The notes below the pieces were generated by a model. That model had not been told where the DNA came from, did not search any database, and saw only the letters and a list, made by a program, of their open reading frames with translations. From Haematobia irritans (lineage: Eukaryota > Arthropoda > Insecta > Diptera > Muscidae): a stretch of 64,000 nt of DNA. The position numbers were made by a program, and so were the translations under genes. Below are positions 37,724-48,061 of this stretch, piece by piece; within the stretch, counting starts at the first letter, position 1, and each line of letters starts with the position of its first letter. The stretch lies in the NCBI RefSeq assembly GCF_050003625.1, contig NC_134397.1, positions 277,506,070-277,570,069 on the forward strand, given 5' to 3'.

Positions 37724-38563
37724 TTATACCCTAAACCAAAAAATGTGCCTACCAGAAATATTGATTTTAGACCCCATAAAATATATACCGATCGACTCAG
37801 AATCACCTCCTGAGTTGATCTAGCGCTTGGTGTCCGTCCGTCTGTCAATGTATTGGTTGTTCACAGAATTTTGGTCGCAATTATTAACCGATTTTGATAA
37901 AATTTGGTACAGGGAGTTTTTTGGGCACAAGGTCGATCGCTATTGAATTTGGAAGAAATCGGGTCAAATTTAGATATAGCTCCCATATATATGTATCGCC
38001 CGATTTCGACAAATGGGGTTACGTTGCGCTTTTTTACAAACGGATCGTCACCATCTTTGGCAAAAAAAAAACAATCCTTTTCATCGGCCTTCAAGTCTGC
38101 AAAATTTCATCGAAATCGGTTCAGATTTAGATATAGCTCTCATTTATACGTATCGCCCGATTTTCCCAAATTCGGCCACAAAATCCTTATTTATCAACCG
38201 ATCTTACTCAAGGTTGGCTAAATGTAATCTTCTATAGCACTAACTATATGTGCAAAAAATCATCGAAATCGGTTCAGATTTAGCTATAGCTCCCATATAT
38301 ATGCACCGCCCGATTTTTCTAAATTTGGCTATAAAACCGTTATTTATCAGCCGATAGTACTCAAAGCTGGCCAAATGCTATCTTCTATAGCATTAACTGT
38401 ATGTGCAAAATCTCATCGAAATCGGTTCAGATTGAGATATAGCTCCCATATATAGGTATAGTCCGATTTTCTCATATTTGGCCATTGAACCCTTATTTAT
38501 TAATCGATCTTACTCAAAGTTAGCTAGATCCAGTCCTCTATAGTACTAGTGATATGTGCAAAT
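37724..38563 (-). repeat. HEL-c part of a chimeric HEL copy
   Basis: The T-end remnant TTATACCCTAAACC is followed by GTGTCCGTCCGTCTGTCAAT and by three units carrying CGAAATCGGTTCAGATTTAG. GGTTCAG occurs at 38118, 38271 and 38424, exactly 153 bases apart each time. At 38563 the sequence changes within one base to HEL-a (TTTTCTGGGTCATGGTGAAA). The H end of this copy is absent. Confidence 0.75.
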
Positions 38564-40464
38564 TTTCTGGGTCATGGTGAAATTCTGAGTCGATCTGAGC
38601 ATGTCCGTCCGTCCGTCCGTCCGTCTGTTGAAATCACGCTAACTTCCGAACGAGACAAGCTATCGACTTGAAACTTGGCACAAGTAATTGTTATTGTTGT
38701 AGGTCGGATGGTATTGCAAATGGGCCATATCGGTCCACTTTTACGTATAGCCCCCATATAAACGGACCCCAAAATTTGGCTTGCGAGGCCTCTAAGAGAA
38801 GCAAATTTCATCCGATCCGGCTGAAATTTGGTACATGGTGTTGGTATATGGTCTCTGACAACCATGCAAAAATTGGTCCACATCGGTCAATAATTATATA
38901 TAGCCCCCATATAAACCGATCCCCCGATTTGGCTTGCGAGGCCCCTAAGAGAAGCAAATTTCATCCGATCCGGCTGAAATTTGGTACATGGTGTCAGTAT
39001 ATGGTCTCTAACAACCATGCAAAAACTGGTCCACATCGGTCCATAATTATATATATCCCCCATATAAACCGATCCCCCGATTTGGCTTGCGAGGCCTCTA
39101 AGAGAAGCAAATTTCATCCGATCCGGCTGAAATTAGGTACATGGTGTTAGTATATGGTCTCTAACAACCATGCAAAAATTGGTCGACATCGGTCCATAAT
39201 TATATATAGCCCCCATATAAACCGATCCCCCGATTTGGCTTGCGAGGCCTCTAAGAGAAGCAAATTTCATCCGATCCGGCTGAAATTTGGAACATGGTGT
39301 TAGTATATGGTCTCTAGCAACCATGCAGAAATTGGTCCACATCGGTCCATAATTATATATAGCCCCCATATAAACCGATCCCCCGATTTGGCTTGCGAGG
39401 CCTCTAAGAGAAGCAAATTTCATCCGATCCGGCTGAAATTTGATACGTGATGTTAGTATATGGTCTCTAACAACCATGCAAAAATTGGTCCACATCGGTT
39501 CATAATTATATATAGCCCCCATATAAACCGATCACCAGATTTGACCTCCGGAACCTCTTGGAACACCAAAATTCATTTGATTCAGTTGAAATTTGGTACG
39601 TGGTGTTAATATATGGCCTCAAACTCCCATGCAAAAATTGGTCGATATCGGTCCATAATTATATATGGGCCCCATATAAACCGATCCCCAGATTTGACCT
39701 CCAGAGAAGATCTAAATTCTTCCCATTCGGTTGGAATTTGGTACGTGATGTTAGTATATGGTATCCAACAACCATGAAGGAATTGGTTCCTATCAGTCCA
39801 TAATTATATATAGCTCCCATATAAACCGATCCCCAGATTTGACCTCCGGTGCCTTTTGGAGAAGCAAAATTCATCCGATCTGCTTGAAATTTGGTACGTG
39901 GTGGTAATATATAATATTTAACAACCATGCCAAAAGTGGTCCATATCAGTCCATAATCGTACATAGCCCCATATAAACCGATCCCGAGATTTGGTTTTGG
40001 AACCTCTTGGAGGAGCAAATTTCATCCGAGTGAGTTGAAATTTGGTACATTTTGCTAGTATATGGTCGTTAACAACCATGCCTAACTAGGTCATATCGGT
40101 CTATAGTTATATATGGCCCTCAGATAAATCGATCCCCAATCACACAAAAATTGGTCCATATCAAGTTCATAATTGTATATAGCCCCCATATAAGCGATCC
40201 CCATATTTCAATTCTGGCTCTCTACATACAAAAAGTCCATATCGATTCGTAATTATTTGTAGACTTAACTTAACTTTTTTTTGTCTAATATATACCATGT
40301 ATGGACTAAATCACAATTTAGAAAACGATGTTAAGAAGTTTCAAGTACCACAACCCAAGTAATTCGATTGTCGATGATAGTCTTTCGTAGAAGTTTCTAC
40401 GCAATCCATGGTGGTGGGTACATAAGATTCGGCCTGGCCGAACTTGCGGCCGTATATACTTGTT
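38564..40464 (-). mobile_element. HEL-a with near-identical tandem units
   Basis: It starts inside the T-proximal half (TTCTGGGTCATGGTGAAATT, then CGTCCGTCCGTCCGTCCGTC), lacks the T terminus, and ends with the H end at 40464 (GCCTGGCCGAACTTGCGGCC...ACTTGTTT). Between them are central units at 38764-39540, more diverged units to 40100 and an H-proximal block (AGAAAACGATGTTAAGAAGT). No gene is encoded. Confidence 0.85.
38764..39540 (-). repeat. 153-bp tandem array in HEL-a
   Basis: Five head-to-tail units carry GATTTGGCTTGCGAGGC with the CCCCC mark preceding it at 38921, 39074, 39227 and 39380, exactly 153 bases apart. Units differ by only a few bases. Because 153 is three times 51, one reading frame stays open and gives fake proteins of repeated 51-residue blocks (for example GAIYNYGPMWTNFCMVVRDH), which should not be annotated as genes. 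Confidence 0.93.
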
Positions 40465-40469
40465 TACCT

Positions 40470-42590
40470 TGAAGTATTTGTTATACAGTATTACCGCACT
40501 CGCGGTAACGTGATCTAATTAAAACCAAGAGAGTTCACGTTAGCGAAAATGTTCACTCTAGTAAACTTCAGCGATTTTTAGAACAAAACCTAACCATATA
40601 CGGGAGTTTTACACGTTCTAGCGAGATAGTCTTTTATTTTTGTTATTAGTAATTAAATTAATTTAATTCCATGAAACAATTATAAAAAAGAAATCGGAAT
40701 AAAGAGTTGAGTTGTCCTATTTTTGAACAATTGTTTGTTTTGTAGTCAAGAGCAAACAGACAACAAAATTAAGGACAATTTCATTAAATTTAAAGAATTA
40801 TTCTGAATTATTAATGTCAAGTTGACCTTAGCCCAAAAATGTTTTCTTTCATGTTATGATACCCATTTTTAAGTAAAATCACTTAATTATAAAAACAATA
40901 CGACTTCATTGAAAAGTTTATCGACTTTTGGACAAGGAAAAAAACTTTATATTAGAGAAATGCTTCTTCTATGCTAAGCAAAAATTGCATTCGTTTTTAA
41001 GGAAATGAAATCTTTGGCCTCACGACAATATTTTTTTAGTGCGCGAGTGCACTGCAATTTTGATTTTTAGTTGTACTTGAATTGCTTTGTTAATATATCG
41101 CAAAACCAAAATGAAGATTCTATAGATCAGATCTGTATCCTAAGCAAAATAAAAACCATATCTTTGGATCAGAATAGTTACTAAAATCCTTAGAATAAGC
41201 TTAAAGTAAAGTTTTTTTCAGTGCAAGAACAAATTTTGCGACACTTCTCTCTTTCTTTCCATATGGCATTGAGTTGCCAATTGTTCTTAAATTTCTATCA
41301 AAATTATTTGGAAGCAACTGCCCCTAACTAGATTTAGACCTGTTTGTTACGGTATCACATAGACCAAGGGAGATATTTTTTCACCTGAATTTCATTAAAA
41401 TGTAAATTCGTCAAGTTGTTTTTTGCATAATTTAAAGCAAAGCAACATTTAGGGTCACTGATTTTTTATTCACTTTTCTCCATGGATTCTTCACAATGAT
41501 TGTAGCAAGCTTAACCAGAATAAATCTAAAATTATGCAAATTTATCCTTTTTATCACGACCATCAATGGCAGTCTGCACGTGTTGCGAAAACACGGTATA
41601 ACTAAGGACAAGTAAAAAAGGAAGACAAATAGAAATTGGGGTATCTATAAAATATAGAGCAGCAGAAAATGTCTTTAAAGTCATTGTGAAGGAAAACTCA
41701 TTTTCTTTGCTAAATTTTCATTTGGTCCAATAACAAACAAAAATAAATTTAGGGCTTAGATGCCCACGCATAGAGAAAGTTTTTTTTTCGTTAAACTTTA
41801 TTTTATTGGGCTACATCGTCGTCATCCTTTCTCTATCGTATTACAGATACTTGTTCCTCACTTCGAATTCAAACTACATTTTCAATATCATATATCTCAT
41901 TAAATTTCATAAAAGCCTTTCATGTAGCTACCGAATATTCGCCTCTGCTGTTGGCTGGAGTTGATGTTGCAATATCATGGCACATACTTCATATCAAATG
42001 TCACGTTTTAGTTTGAAAATTACATTGGTCCATAAAACTTGGATATAAAATAAAAATAAAATTTCTCAAAAAGGAAACTTTGCCGCCAAAGTTTGAAAAG
42101 TCAACGAAAATACGATTTCTAGTTGTATGTCAAAAGAGGTGTCTGTCTAAGAGGGTTTACTTAATAATCAGGTTGAATTTTTGGACTGGGGGGAAAGGTT
42201 CACATGGGGATATGCACTCAATAAGAAAAGAATCTAAAAATCAAAATTGCTTCCTTAGGACGTGATATAAAGTTCATTTTTTCATGCTTTCCATCATCAT
42301 CAATACCTTACGGGGAAAAGATGAAGTGTGAGTTAAGTATTAAAGAATATGCATTTTTGTGAAAACCATGAATGGGTGAATTTATAATAAATCATGCAAC
42401 CAGGGGATTAGAAAGGTTGTTGTAGAGCTGTGAACAGGATCGTGAATTTTCTTCATTCACAAACCACTACCAAACTATCGTACCATTTGACACCAGTTGA
42501 CACACTTTTCTCGTGTAGCAAGATTCGATATTTCGCTCAATGAAAAGATTGGCTTACAAATAATCAGAAAACTCGATAGCATTGCTGAAA
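40470..42590. other. AT-rich DNA with a partial M1
   Basis: Partial M1 sequence occupies about 40710-41045 (TCATTAAATTTAAAGAATTA, GTCAAGTTGACCTTAGCCCA, the ACTTTATATTAGAGAAATGC block) and ends CAATATTTTTTTAGTG. It is uninterrupted at the place where M2 sits in the 43335 copy. A short hairpin TTACCGC-actc-GCGGTAA lies at 40491-40508. No gene is visible. Confidence 0.5.
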
Positions 42591-42599
42591 ATAGGTAAA

Positions 42600-43095
42600 C
42601 CACGCATGACAATTTTTCTTCTCTTGGACAGTAACTGGGACAAAGTTGTGTCCAATGAACTACTTTGTGCGAAAATTGAACTAAATTATACTTCACAATT
42701 TGAGACACACACAAAGCGCTATTAAAGATAGAACAATTTAATGGAATGGGGTACTTTTTAACTACAACTTACGAAATTAGACCTTCTCGTAGAAGAAAAA
42801 ATCAACTAAAAATTAATTAAATTCAATCATAGCCCTTTTAACCACAATGTAGTTCATTCTTAGTATTGTTTGGCAATTTTCTTCTGCACTAGTTCATATT
42901 AAATTTACGTCTATGGTCTTTGAACTTTATACCCACGTTAAGTTCATCAAATGTTTTAGACATATTTAAAAAAAGAAAAATTTCATTGGACTGTGGAAAA
43001 TAAAATAAGAAAATTTAACCACAGACAAATAATTTTTTGTTTTTTAATTATTAAATTTAACTTTAGTTTAACTACGCATTTTTTTACCTGGGGGT
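42600..43095 (+). repeat. M10 repeat copy 2
   Basis: It matches 590-1077 through AACTAAATTATACTTCACA, TGGTCTTTGAACTTTATACC and TTAGTTTAACTACGCATTTT. The right TA terminus seen in copy 1 is not preserved. Confidence 0.6.
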
Positions 43096-43812
43096 AGATA
43101 AACCGGAACCGCTTTTAAAAAAAACATTTTTCCATCGTATCCTTCTAATAGTACAGGAGTTCTGTGTCCTTAAAGAATTCCCTTTTCAGTCCAAGCTGTT
43201 TCCAATTTGGGCCTGATCCCCAGAAACTTCTTCACCGATATGGTTAACTGTTTGCCTAGGAAAGCCGGGACAGTCACCAATATAGTTCGAAAGTCCATTG
43301 TCCTCAAAACAGGCCTACTGCTCCTGTACCGAATCACTGAAAAAAAGCATGCCCGGTTCCAAAGATTTTGTTTTTATTTAGAAAAATTGGTAGTGATTCC
43401 GAGCCAAAGAAGCGAAGAATTTAAGTGTGTACTTTCTTCTAGGATTTTGTGTACTTGCTTCTAGGAAGCAAATTTCAATTATTCGATTTTTCAGTTTTGT
43501 TTCTTCATATGCTATCAAAGTGCTTTAGAAACGAGTTAACGACAACTTATTTTTCCAAATTAAAACTCGACTTCCAGTAGAAATTATGCTATGTTTCAAG
43601 TAAAAAACATCTTTAAAACAAAGTGTTGAAAAACATGTCGTATATTTGAACGATATTTTGCTTTGTAGTCAAGATGCAAAAAGACAAAAATTTAAAGACA
43701 ATTTCATTAAATTTAAAGAATATTTCTGAATTATTAAAGTCAAGTTGACCTTAGCCCAAAAAATTTGTCTTTCATGTTATGATACCCATTTTTAAGCGAA
43801 ATCACTTAACTA

Positions 43813-45710
43813 CACACAAAAAAAAATTTTTCCGTTTCAATCACGAAATTAATTGATCCAATTATTTTTTTAATTGAAATGTCTTCAATCACGAAAATGA
43901 TAGTATCAATCACAGTTTTAATTGGGCATAGAAAAAATTCTTGATTAAAAAATTAATTGATGTCATTGGCAATTTTCAATTAATTTTTTATTTGATTCAA
44001 TTAAAAATTTAATTGATTTTGAATACAAACCCCAATTATTTTTATACCCACCACCATAGAATGGTGACGGGGGTATAATAAGTTTGTCATTCCGTTTGTA
44101 ACACATCGAAATATCGATTTCCGACTATATAAAGTATATATATTCTTGATCAGGGAGAAATTCTAAGACGATATAACGATGTCCGTCTGTCTGTCTGTCT
44201 GTCTGTTGTAATCACGCTACAGTCTTCAATAATGAAGCAATCGTGCTGAAATTTTGCACAAAATCGTCTTTTGTCTGCAGGCAGGTCAAGTTCGAAGATG
44301 GGCTATATCGGTCCAGGTTTTGATATAGTCCCCATATAAACCGACCTCCCGATTTGGGGTCTTGGGCTTATAGAAATCGTAGTTTTTATCCAATTTGCCT
44401 GAAATTTGAAATCTAGAGGTATTTTATGACCATAAAGAGGTGTGCCAAAAATGGTGAGTATCGGTCCATGTTTTGGTATAGCCCCCATATAGACCGATCT
44501 CCCGATTTTACTTCTTGGGCTTATAGAAACCGCAGTTTTTATTCAATTTACCTGAAATTGGAAATCTAGAGGTATTGTAGGACCACAAATACGTGTGCCA
44601 AAAATTGTGAGTATCGGTCCATGTTTTGGTATGGTCCCCATATAAAATGACCTCCCGAATTGGGGTCTTGGGCTTATAGAAACCGTAGTTTTTATCCAAT
44701 TTGTCTGAAATTGGAAATCTAGAGGTGTTTTAGGACCATAAAGAGGTGTGCCGAAAATGGTGAGTATCGGTCCATATTTTGGTATAGCCCCCATATAGAC
44801 CGATTTCCCGATTTTACTTCTTGGACTTCTAGAATCCGAAGTTTTTATCCTATTTGCCTGAAATTGGAAATCTAGAGGTATTTTCGGCTCATAAAGAGGT
44901 GTGCCGAAAACGGTGAGTATCGGTCCATATTTTAGTATAGCCCCCATAAGAACGATCTCCCGATTTAACTCCTTGGGTTTCGAGAAACCGTAGTTTTTAT
45001 CTGATTTGCCTGAAATTGTAAATGTTCTGGTATTTTAGGCTCACATAAAAGTATATCGGATTAAGTTTTTATCGGTCCATTTGGTAATGCCTCCATATAG
45101 ACCGACTTCTTGAGGGTGTAGAAGGCGCTCTGATCATGAAAATTGCTTGAAACTCAATGTAAAATTTCCAGATTTTACTTCTACAGATTTAAGATTTCAA
45201 ATCAATACGTTATTTTATAATTTTCTTGCACACTTACACGAGATGTTAATGATTCCTCTAAAACTCAAACAAAAATGGTTCTCATAAATCCAGAATCTGA
45301 TATAGTCCTCATAGGAGAAATCTTTAAATTTATCTTCGGGAAGTGTCCTCAAGCCCTCTTGAAATTTCAAAGGAAACCCTAATATTTGGTTCATGGTGGG
45401 GGGTATTTAAGATTCGGCCCGGCCGAACTTAGTGCTGTATATACTTGTTTTATTTAAAAAGGTAACTATTTTCAATTACTTTCTGAATTGGCTTAGATTA
45501 AGATTAAGAAATGTTCATCACTTTTTTAACTGACTTAGTCTTCCGAATTTGATTAAAACGTTAATTGTATAAATTAATTTTTAATTAATGAACTTAATGT
45601 TTCTATCTTGATTAAAAAGTTAATTGTATCAATTAATTTATTAATTGAAAAAACATTCAACTTCAATTAACTTTTTAATTGGAAATATTTTGGTGATATT
45701 TTTTTCTGTG
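43813..45710 (+). mobile_element. M2 MITE (AATTAATTGAT-rich), split by HEL-b
   Basis: The ends CACACAAAAAAAAATTTTTC and GATATTTTTTTCTGTG are roughly inverted and flanked by TA (43811-43812 and 45711-45712). Intact M1 copies read CTTAATTATAAAAAC or CTTAACTATAAGAAC here, giving the empty site. The body is dominated by AATTAATTGATCCAATTA and its reverse. Without HEL-b it is about 490 bases. A second, shorter copy lies at 54530-54813. Confidence 0.85.
44042..45450 (-). mobile_element. HEL-b, full-length, 1.41 kb, inside M2
   Basis: The T end is TTATACCCACCACCATAGAA at the left and the H end GGCCCGGCCGAACTTAGTGC...ACTTGTTT at the right. Interior units carry AGACCGAT marks at 44491 and 44797, two times 153 bases apart. 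It lies in a T run of M2. It is the same subfamily as 21708-23106 in opposite orientation and within ten bases of the same length, so both look full-length. Confidence 0.88.
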
Positions 45711-46249
45711 TATAAGAACAACATGACTTCATTGAAAAGTTTATCAATTTTTGGACACAGAAAAAGGCTTTATATTAGAGAAATGCGTCTTTTATTCTAA
45801 GCAAAATTTGCATTCGTATTTTAAAGGCATGAAATCTTTGACCTCACTACAATATTTTGTTCAGTGTACGTATATGCTCCCAATTGTAGGTGTTCGGTCA
45901 TTATACCCACGTTCCTCCTGACTATCGTCCAACTCTCCTTGTGAAGTTCTCTAGTCTTTTTCTTGTCTGGGTCACCCCATAGCATTTTCGAGCGATGCAT
46001 TAGCCCACATCGCCGTGCCCATTCACTCAACTCGGTCCGCGTTGTCTCAATGGGGTTTGCGTTTTCTAAGTTCACTTTCATGTTTTTCGGCATGTCCCGG
46101 CACCATTTGATGGGGCCCTACCGCATTCCGACTATTCGTTGACTATGCCTGCTATTGCCTTCACTGCCCTCCAGCAATCTGTGAAAATATTGACTTTTTA
46201 TGGTCTCGTGTTATTACCGAGTCATTTAATACACGCAAAGAAAAAAAAA

Positions 46250-46550
46250 AACGTTTGGAAAACGTGTACCAAAAACGTTTTTCTTTTATTAGAGTTTTTT
46301 GAATTGCTTCGAAAATTTTAAACTTTTATCACCAAAAAATTCGTTTGTTACAAAATTTTTATTTTTTCAATAAAAAAAGTTATTTTTGAAACAACAACAC
46401 AGTCCATTTCGTTTATATCAAACACTGTTCTTTTCTGACTTTAGGCCTTTAATAAGACACATTTTACAGTTCAAAATTTAATATACTACAATGTAATGTT
46501 GAACATTTTTTCGGAATTTTCCGAACATATCTGGAATATATGGAAAAAAA
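46250..46550. other. AT-rich spacer
   Basis: It has poly-A and poly-T tracts and short inverted AAAACGTTTTTC-like strings. I see no gene. Confidence 0.3.
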
Positions 46551-46555
46551 ACTTT

Positions 46556-46608
46556 GGTCGAAGCAGGGATCGAACCCACGACTCTTGGCATGCAAGTCGG
46601 ACGTGTTT
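46556..46608 (-). repeat. tRNA-like fragment related to SINE1
   Basis: Minus-strand GACTTGCATGCCAAGAGTCG followed by TGGGTTCGATCCCTGCTTCG matches the anticodon-arm to B-box half of the SINE1 head. The A-box half and the body are absent. Confidence 0.6.
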
Positions 46609-46705
46609 GTTTCTGTTAAATATACTTTGTTTATTCGATTCGTGGGCGCCGCAAGCTATGCTATATAATTATAACTTATATAGATATTTATCTATTGATG
46701 ACCAT

Positions 46706-46925
46706 AACAGGTACATAGCTCAGTGGTTAGTGTGTTGGCTTACAAAGTGCATGGTCCGCGGTTCGATTCTCCGTCCAGGCGAAAAGTAAAAAAATTTTAA
46801 AAATTTATAAAATCTTTTCTTCTACATTGTTGGTATTACTGGAAAAGGTGTTAAGAACTAAAAAATTTCGTGGATGTGAGAAAGATGTGAGGGAAAATGC
46901 AATGAACAAGAAAATAATGTTTTTT
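46706..46925 (+). mobile_element. SINE2 copy 1 (second tRNA-derived SINE)
   Basis: The head has a strong A box (TAGCTCAGTGGTTAGTGTG) and B box (GGTTCGATTCTCC). The acceptor ends do not pair, so it is not a working tRNA. The body (TCTTCTACATTGTTGGTATT, AAGGTGTTAAGAACTAAAAA, GTGAGAAAGATGTGAGGGAA) recurs at 62936-63115. The unit is about 200 bases with an A- or T-rich tail. Confidence 0.75.
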
Positions 46926-47079
46926 TTTTTTTTTTTTGAGTTTGTCTTTAGGAAATTGTTTTTACATCCTGGAAAAGAATAAACGTTTATCATAAAAAGT
47001 ATATACTTTTCTTCCAAATACACTTCCTTACAGCGAAAAGCAAATGAAAAACGAATTTTGTTTGTCTAAAATTTCGTTT

Positions 47080-47435
47080 GGGAGGAAAGAATTATTTTTT
47101 TGCGTGTACATTCCGTTCCGTATTTCTGCCTGCAGGATTATGCCGCGGTCCGGTAATCGGAATAGGATCTACATGGAGGAAATTGTGTGTTTTTATATGT
47201 TGGGATACAAAAATAAGATGTTTGGGACAAAAAAAAATAGCACAATATGTGTGGGCACAAGAATATTGCGTTTGAAAACTAGTATATTATATTTGCAATC
47301 GATATGTTAATATGTTAGAACATAATATGTTTACGAGAATATTTTTTTTTTTAATTCAAAAAATGTTTGCCCAGAAGCATATAATTCTTACAACGAACGT
47401 CCAAACACGATATGTTTGAGAAAGTTACACTGAAA
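47080..47435 (+). repeat. M4-related fragment
   Basis: ATATGTTAATATGTTAGAAC followed by ATAATATGTTTACGAG, and strings such as GATGTTTGGGACA, match the ATATTATGTTTGG-rich interior of M4. Boundaries are uncertain. Confidence 0.45.
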
Positions 47436-47504
47436 GTAGAAATAATATTTGCCGCGGAAAAATATATTTTTACGACATGTTTTCATTAAAATTAAACTTA
47501 ACCT

Positions 47505-48060
47505 ACTAAATCCTGAAAAAAAAAATAATTTTTATATGAAAAACTTGTTTTGCTCATATCTTCTAAACTATGCGCCTTAGAACGCAAAGGAGCTTAATTC
47601 ATGACCACCCCCAAAAAATCGAAAATTTCATCCAAATCCTGGAAAAATTGAAAAGTCCACCCAAATCCTGAAAATGTTTAAATTTTTATATAGAAATTTT
47701 ATTTTGTTCATATCTCCTAAACTATGCGTCCCAAAGCGAAAAGGAGCTTAATTCATGACAACCCCCAAAAAAACGAAAATTCCATCTAAATCCTGAAAAA
47801 TTTTAAATTTTTATATGAAAAACTTGTTTTGCTCATATCTCCTAAACTATGCGTCCTAGAGCGAAAAGGAGCTTAATTCATGACCACCCCCAAAAGATCG
47901 AAAATTCCTTCCAAATCCTGAAAAAAAAATTAATTTTTATATGAAAAACTTGTTTTGCTCCATCCAAATCTTGAAAAAAATAAAAATTTTATATGAAAAA
48001 CTTGTTTTGCTCATACCACCTAATCTATGCGTCCTAGAGCGAAAAGGAGCTTAATTCATG
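47505..48060 (+). repeat. Satellite-like tandem array, four units
   Basis: Units contain TATGAAAAACTTGTTTTGCT, CTAAACTATGCGTCCTAGAG and CGAAAAGGAGCTTAATTCAT then GAC. The CTATGCG mark falls at 47568, 47722, 47847 and 48025, so unit length varies (about 125-178 bases) through internal duplications of the AAATCCTGAAAAATT segment. No gene. Confidence 0.85.
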
Positions 48061-48061
48061 A

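Larger units (their letters stand above)
43335..45866 (+). mobile_element. M1 MITE, full-length, split by M2
   Basis: It begins CACTGAAAAAAAGCATGCCC and ends CAATATTTTGTTCAGTG with TA at 45867-45868 (the left flank is AT, probably mutated from TA). The halves are 43335-43812 and 45711-45866, so the native length is about 630 bases. Shared landmarks with the other copies are GGTTCCAAAGATTTTG, ATTCCGAGCCAAAGAAGCG, GTCAAGTTGACCTTAGCCC and TTTATATTAGAGAAATGCG. No coding capacity. Confidence 0.85.
43130..46250 (-). pseudogene. Non-LTR retrotransposon RNase H/C-terminal relic, split
   Basis: On the minus strand, 46250 to 45869 encodes decayed pieces such as TDCWRAVKAIAGIVNE, then ELSEWARRCGLMHRSKMLWG and ESWTIVRRNVGIMTEHLQLG. 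This pattern matches the end of an RNase H domain and the following C-terminal region of insect non-LTR elements. After the M1 insertion, 43334 to about 43160 continues with EDNGLSNYIGDCPGF in a different frame, resembling the usual C-terminal HxxxxCP segment. Stops and frameshifts are frequent. The element is the outermost layer of a four-level nest. Confidence 0.55.

Noticed and set aside
38572..40018. Frames of up to 160 codons with repeated 51-residue blocks (also at 10902-11956, 22196-22447, 34469-35350, 44303-44947)
   Set aside because: They arise because the 153-bp HEL unit is a multiple of three; the pattern is open on both strands, frames vary from copy to copy, and there is no known domain.
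46706..46780. Possible functional tRNA gene
   Set aside because: A and B boxes are good but the acceptor stem does not pair, and the body recurs at 62936-63115 as a SINE.
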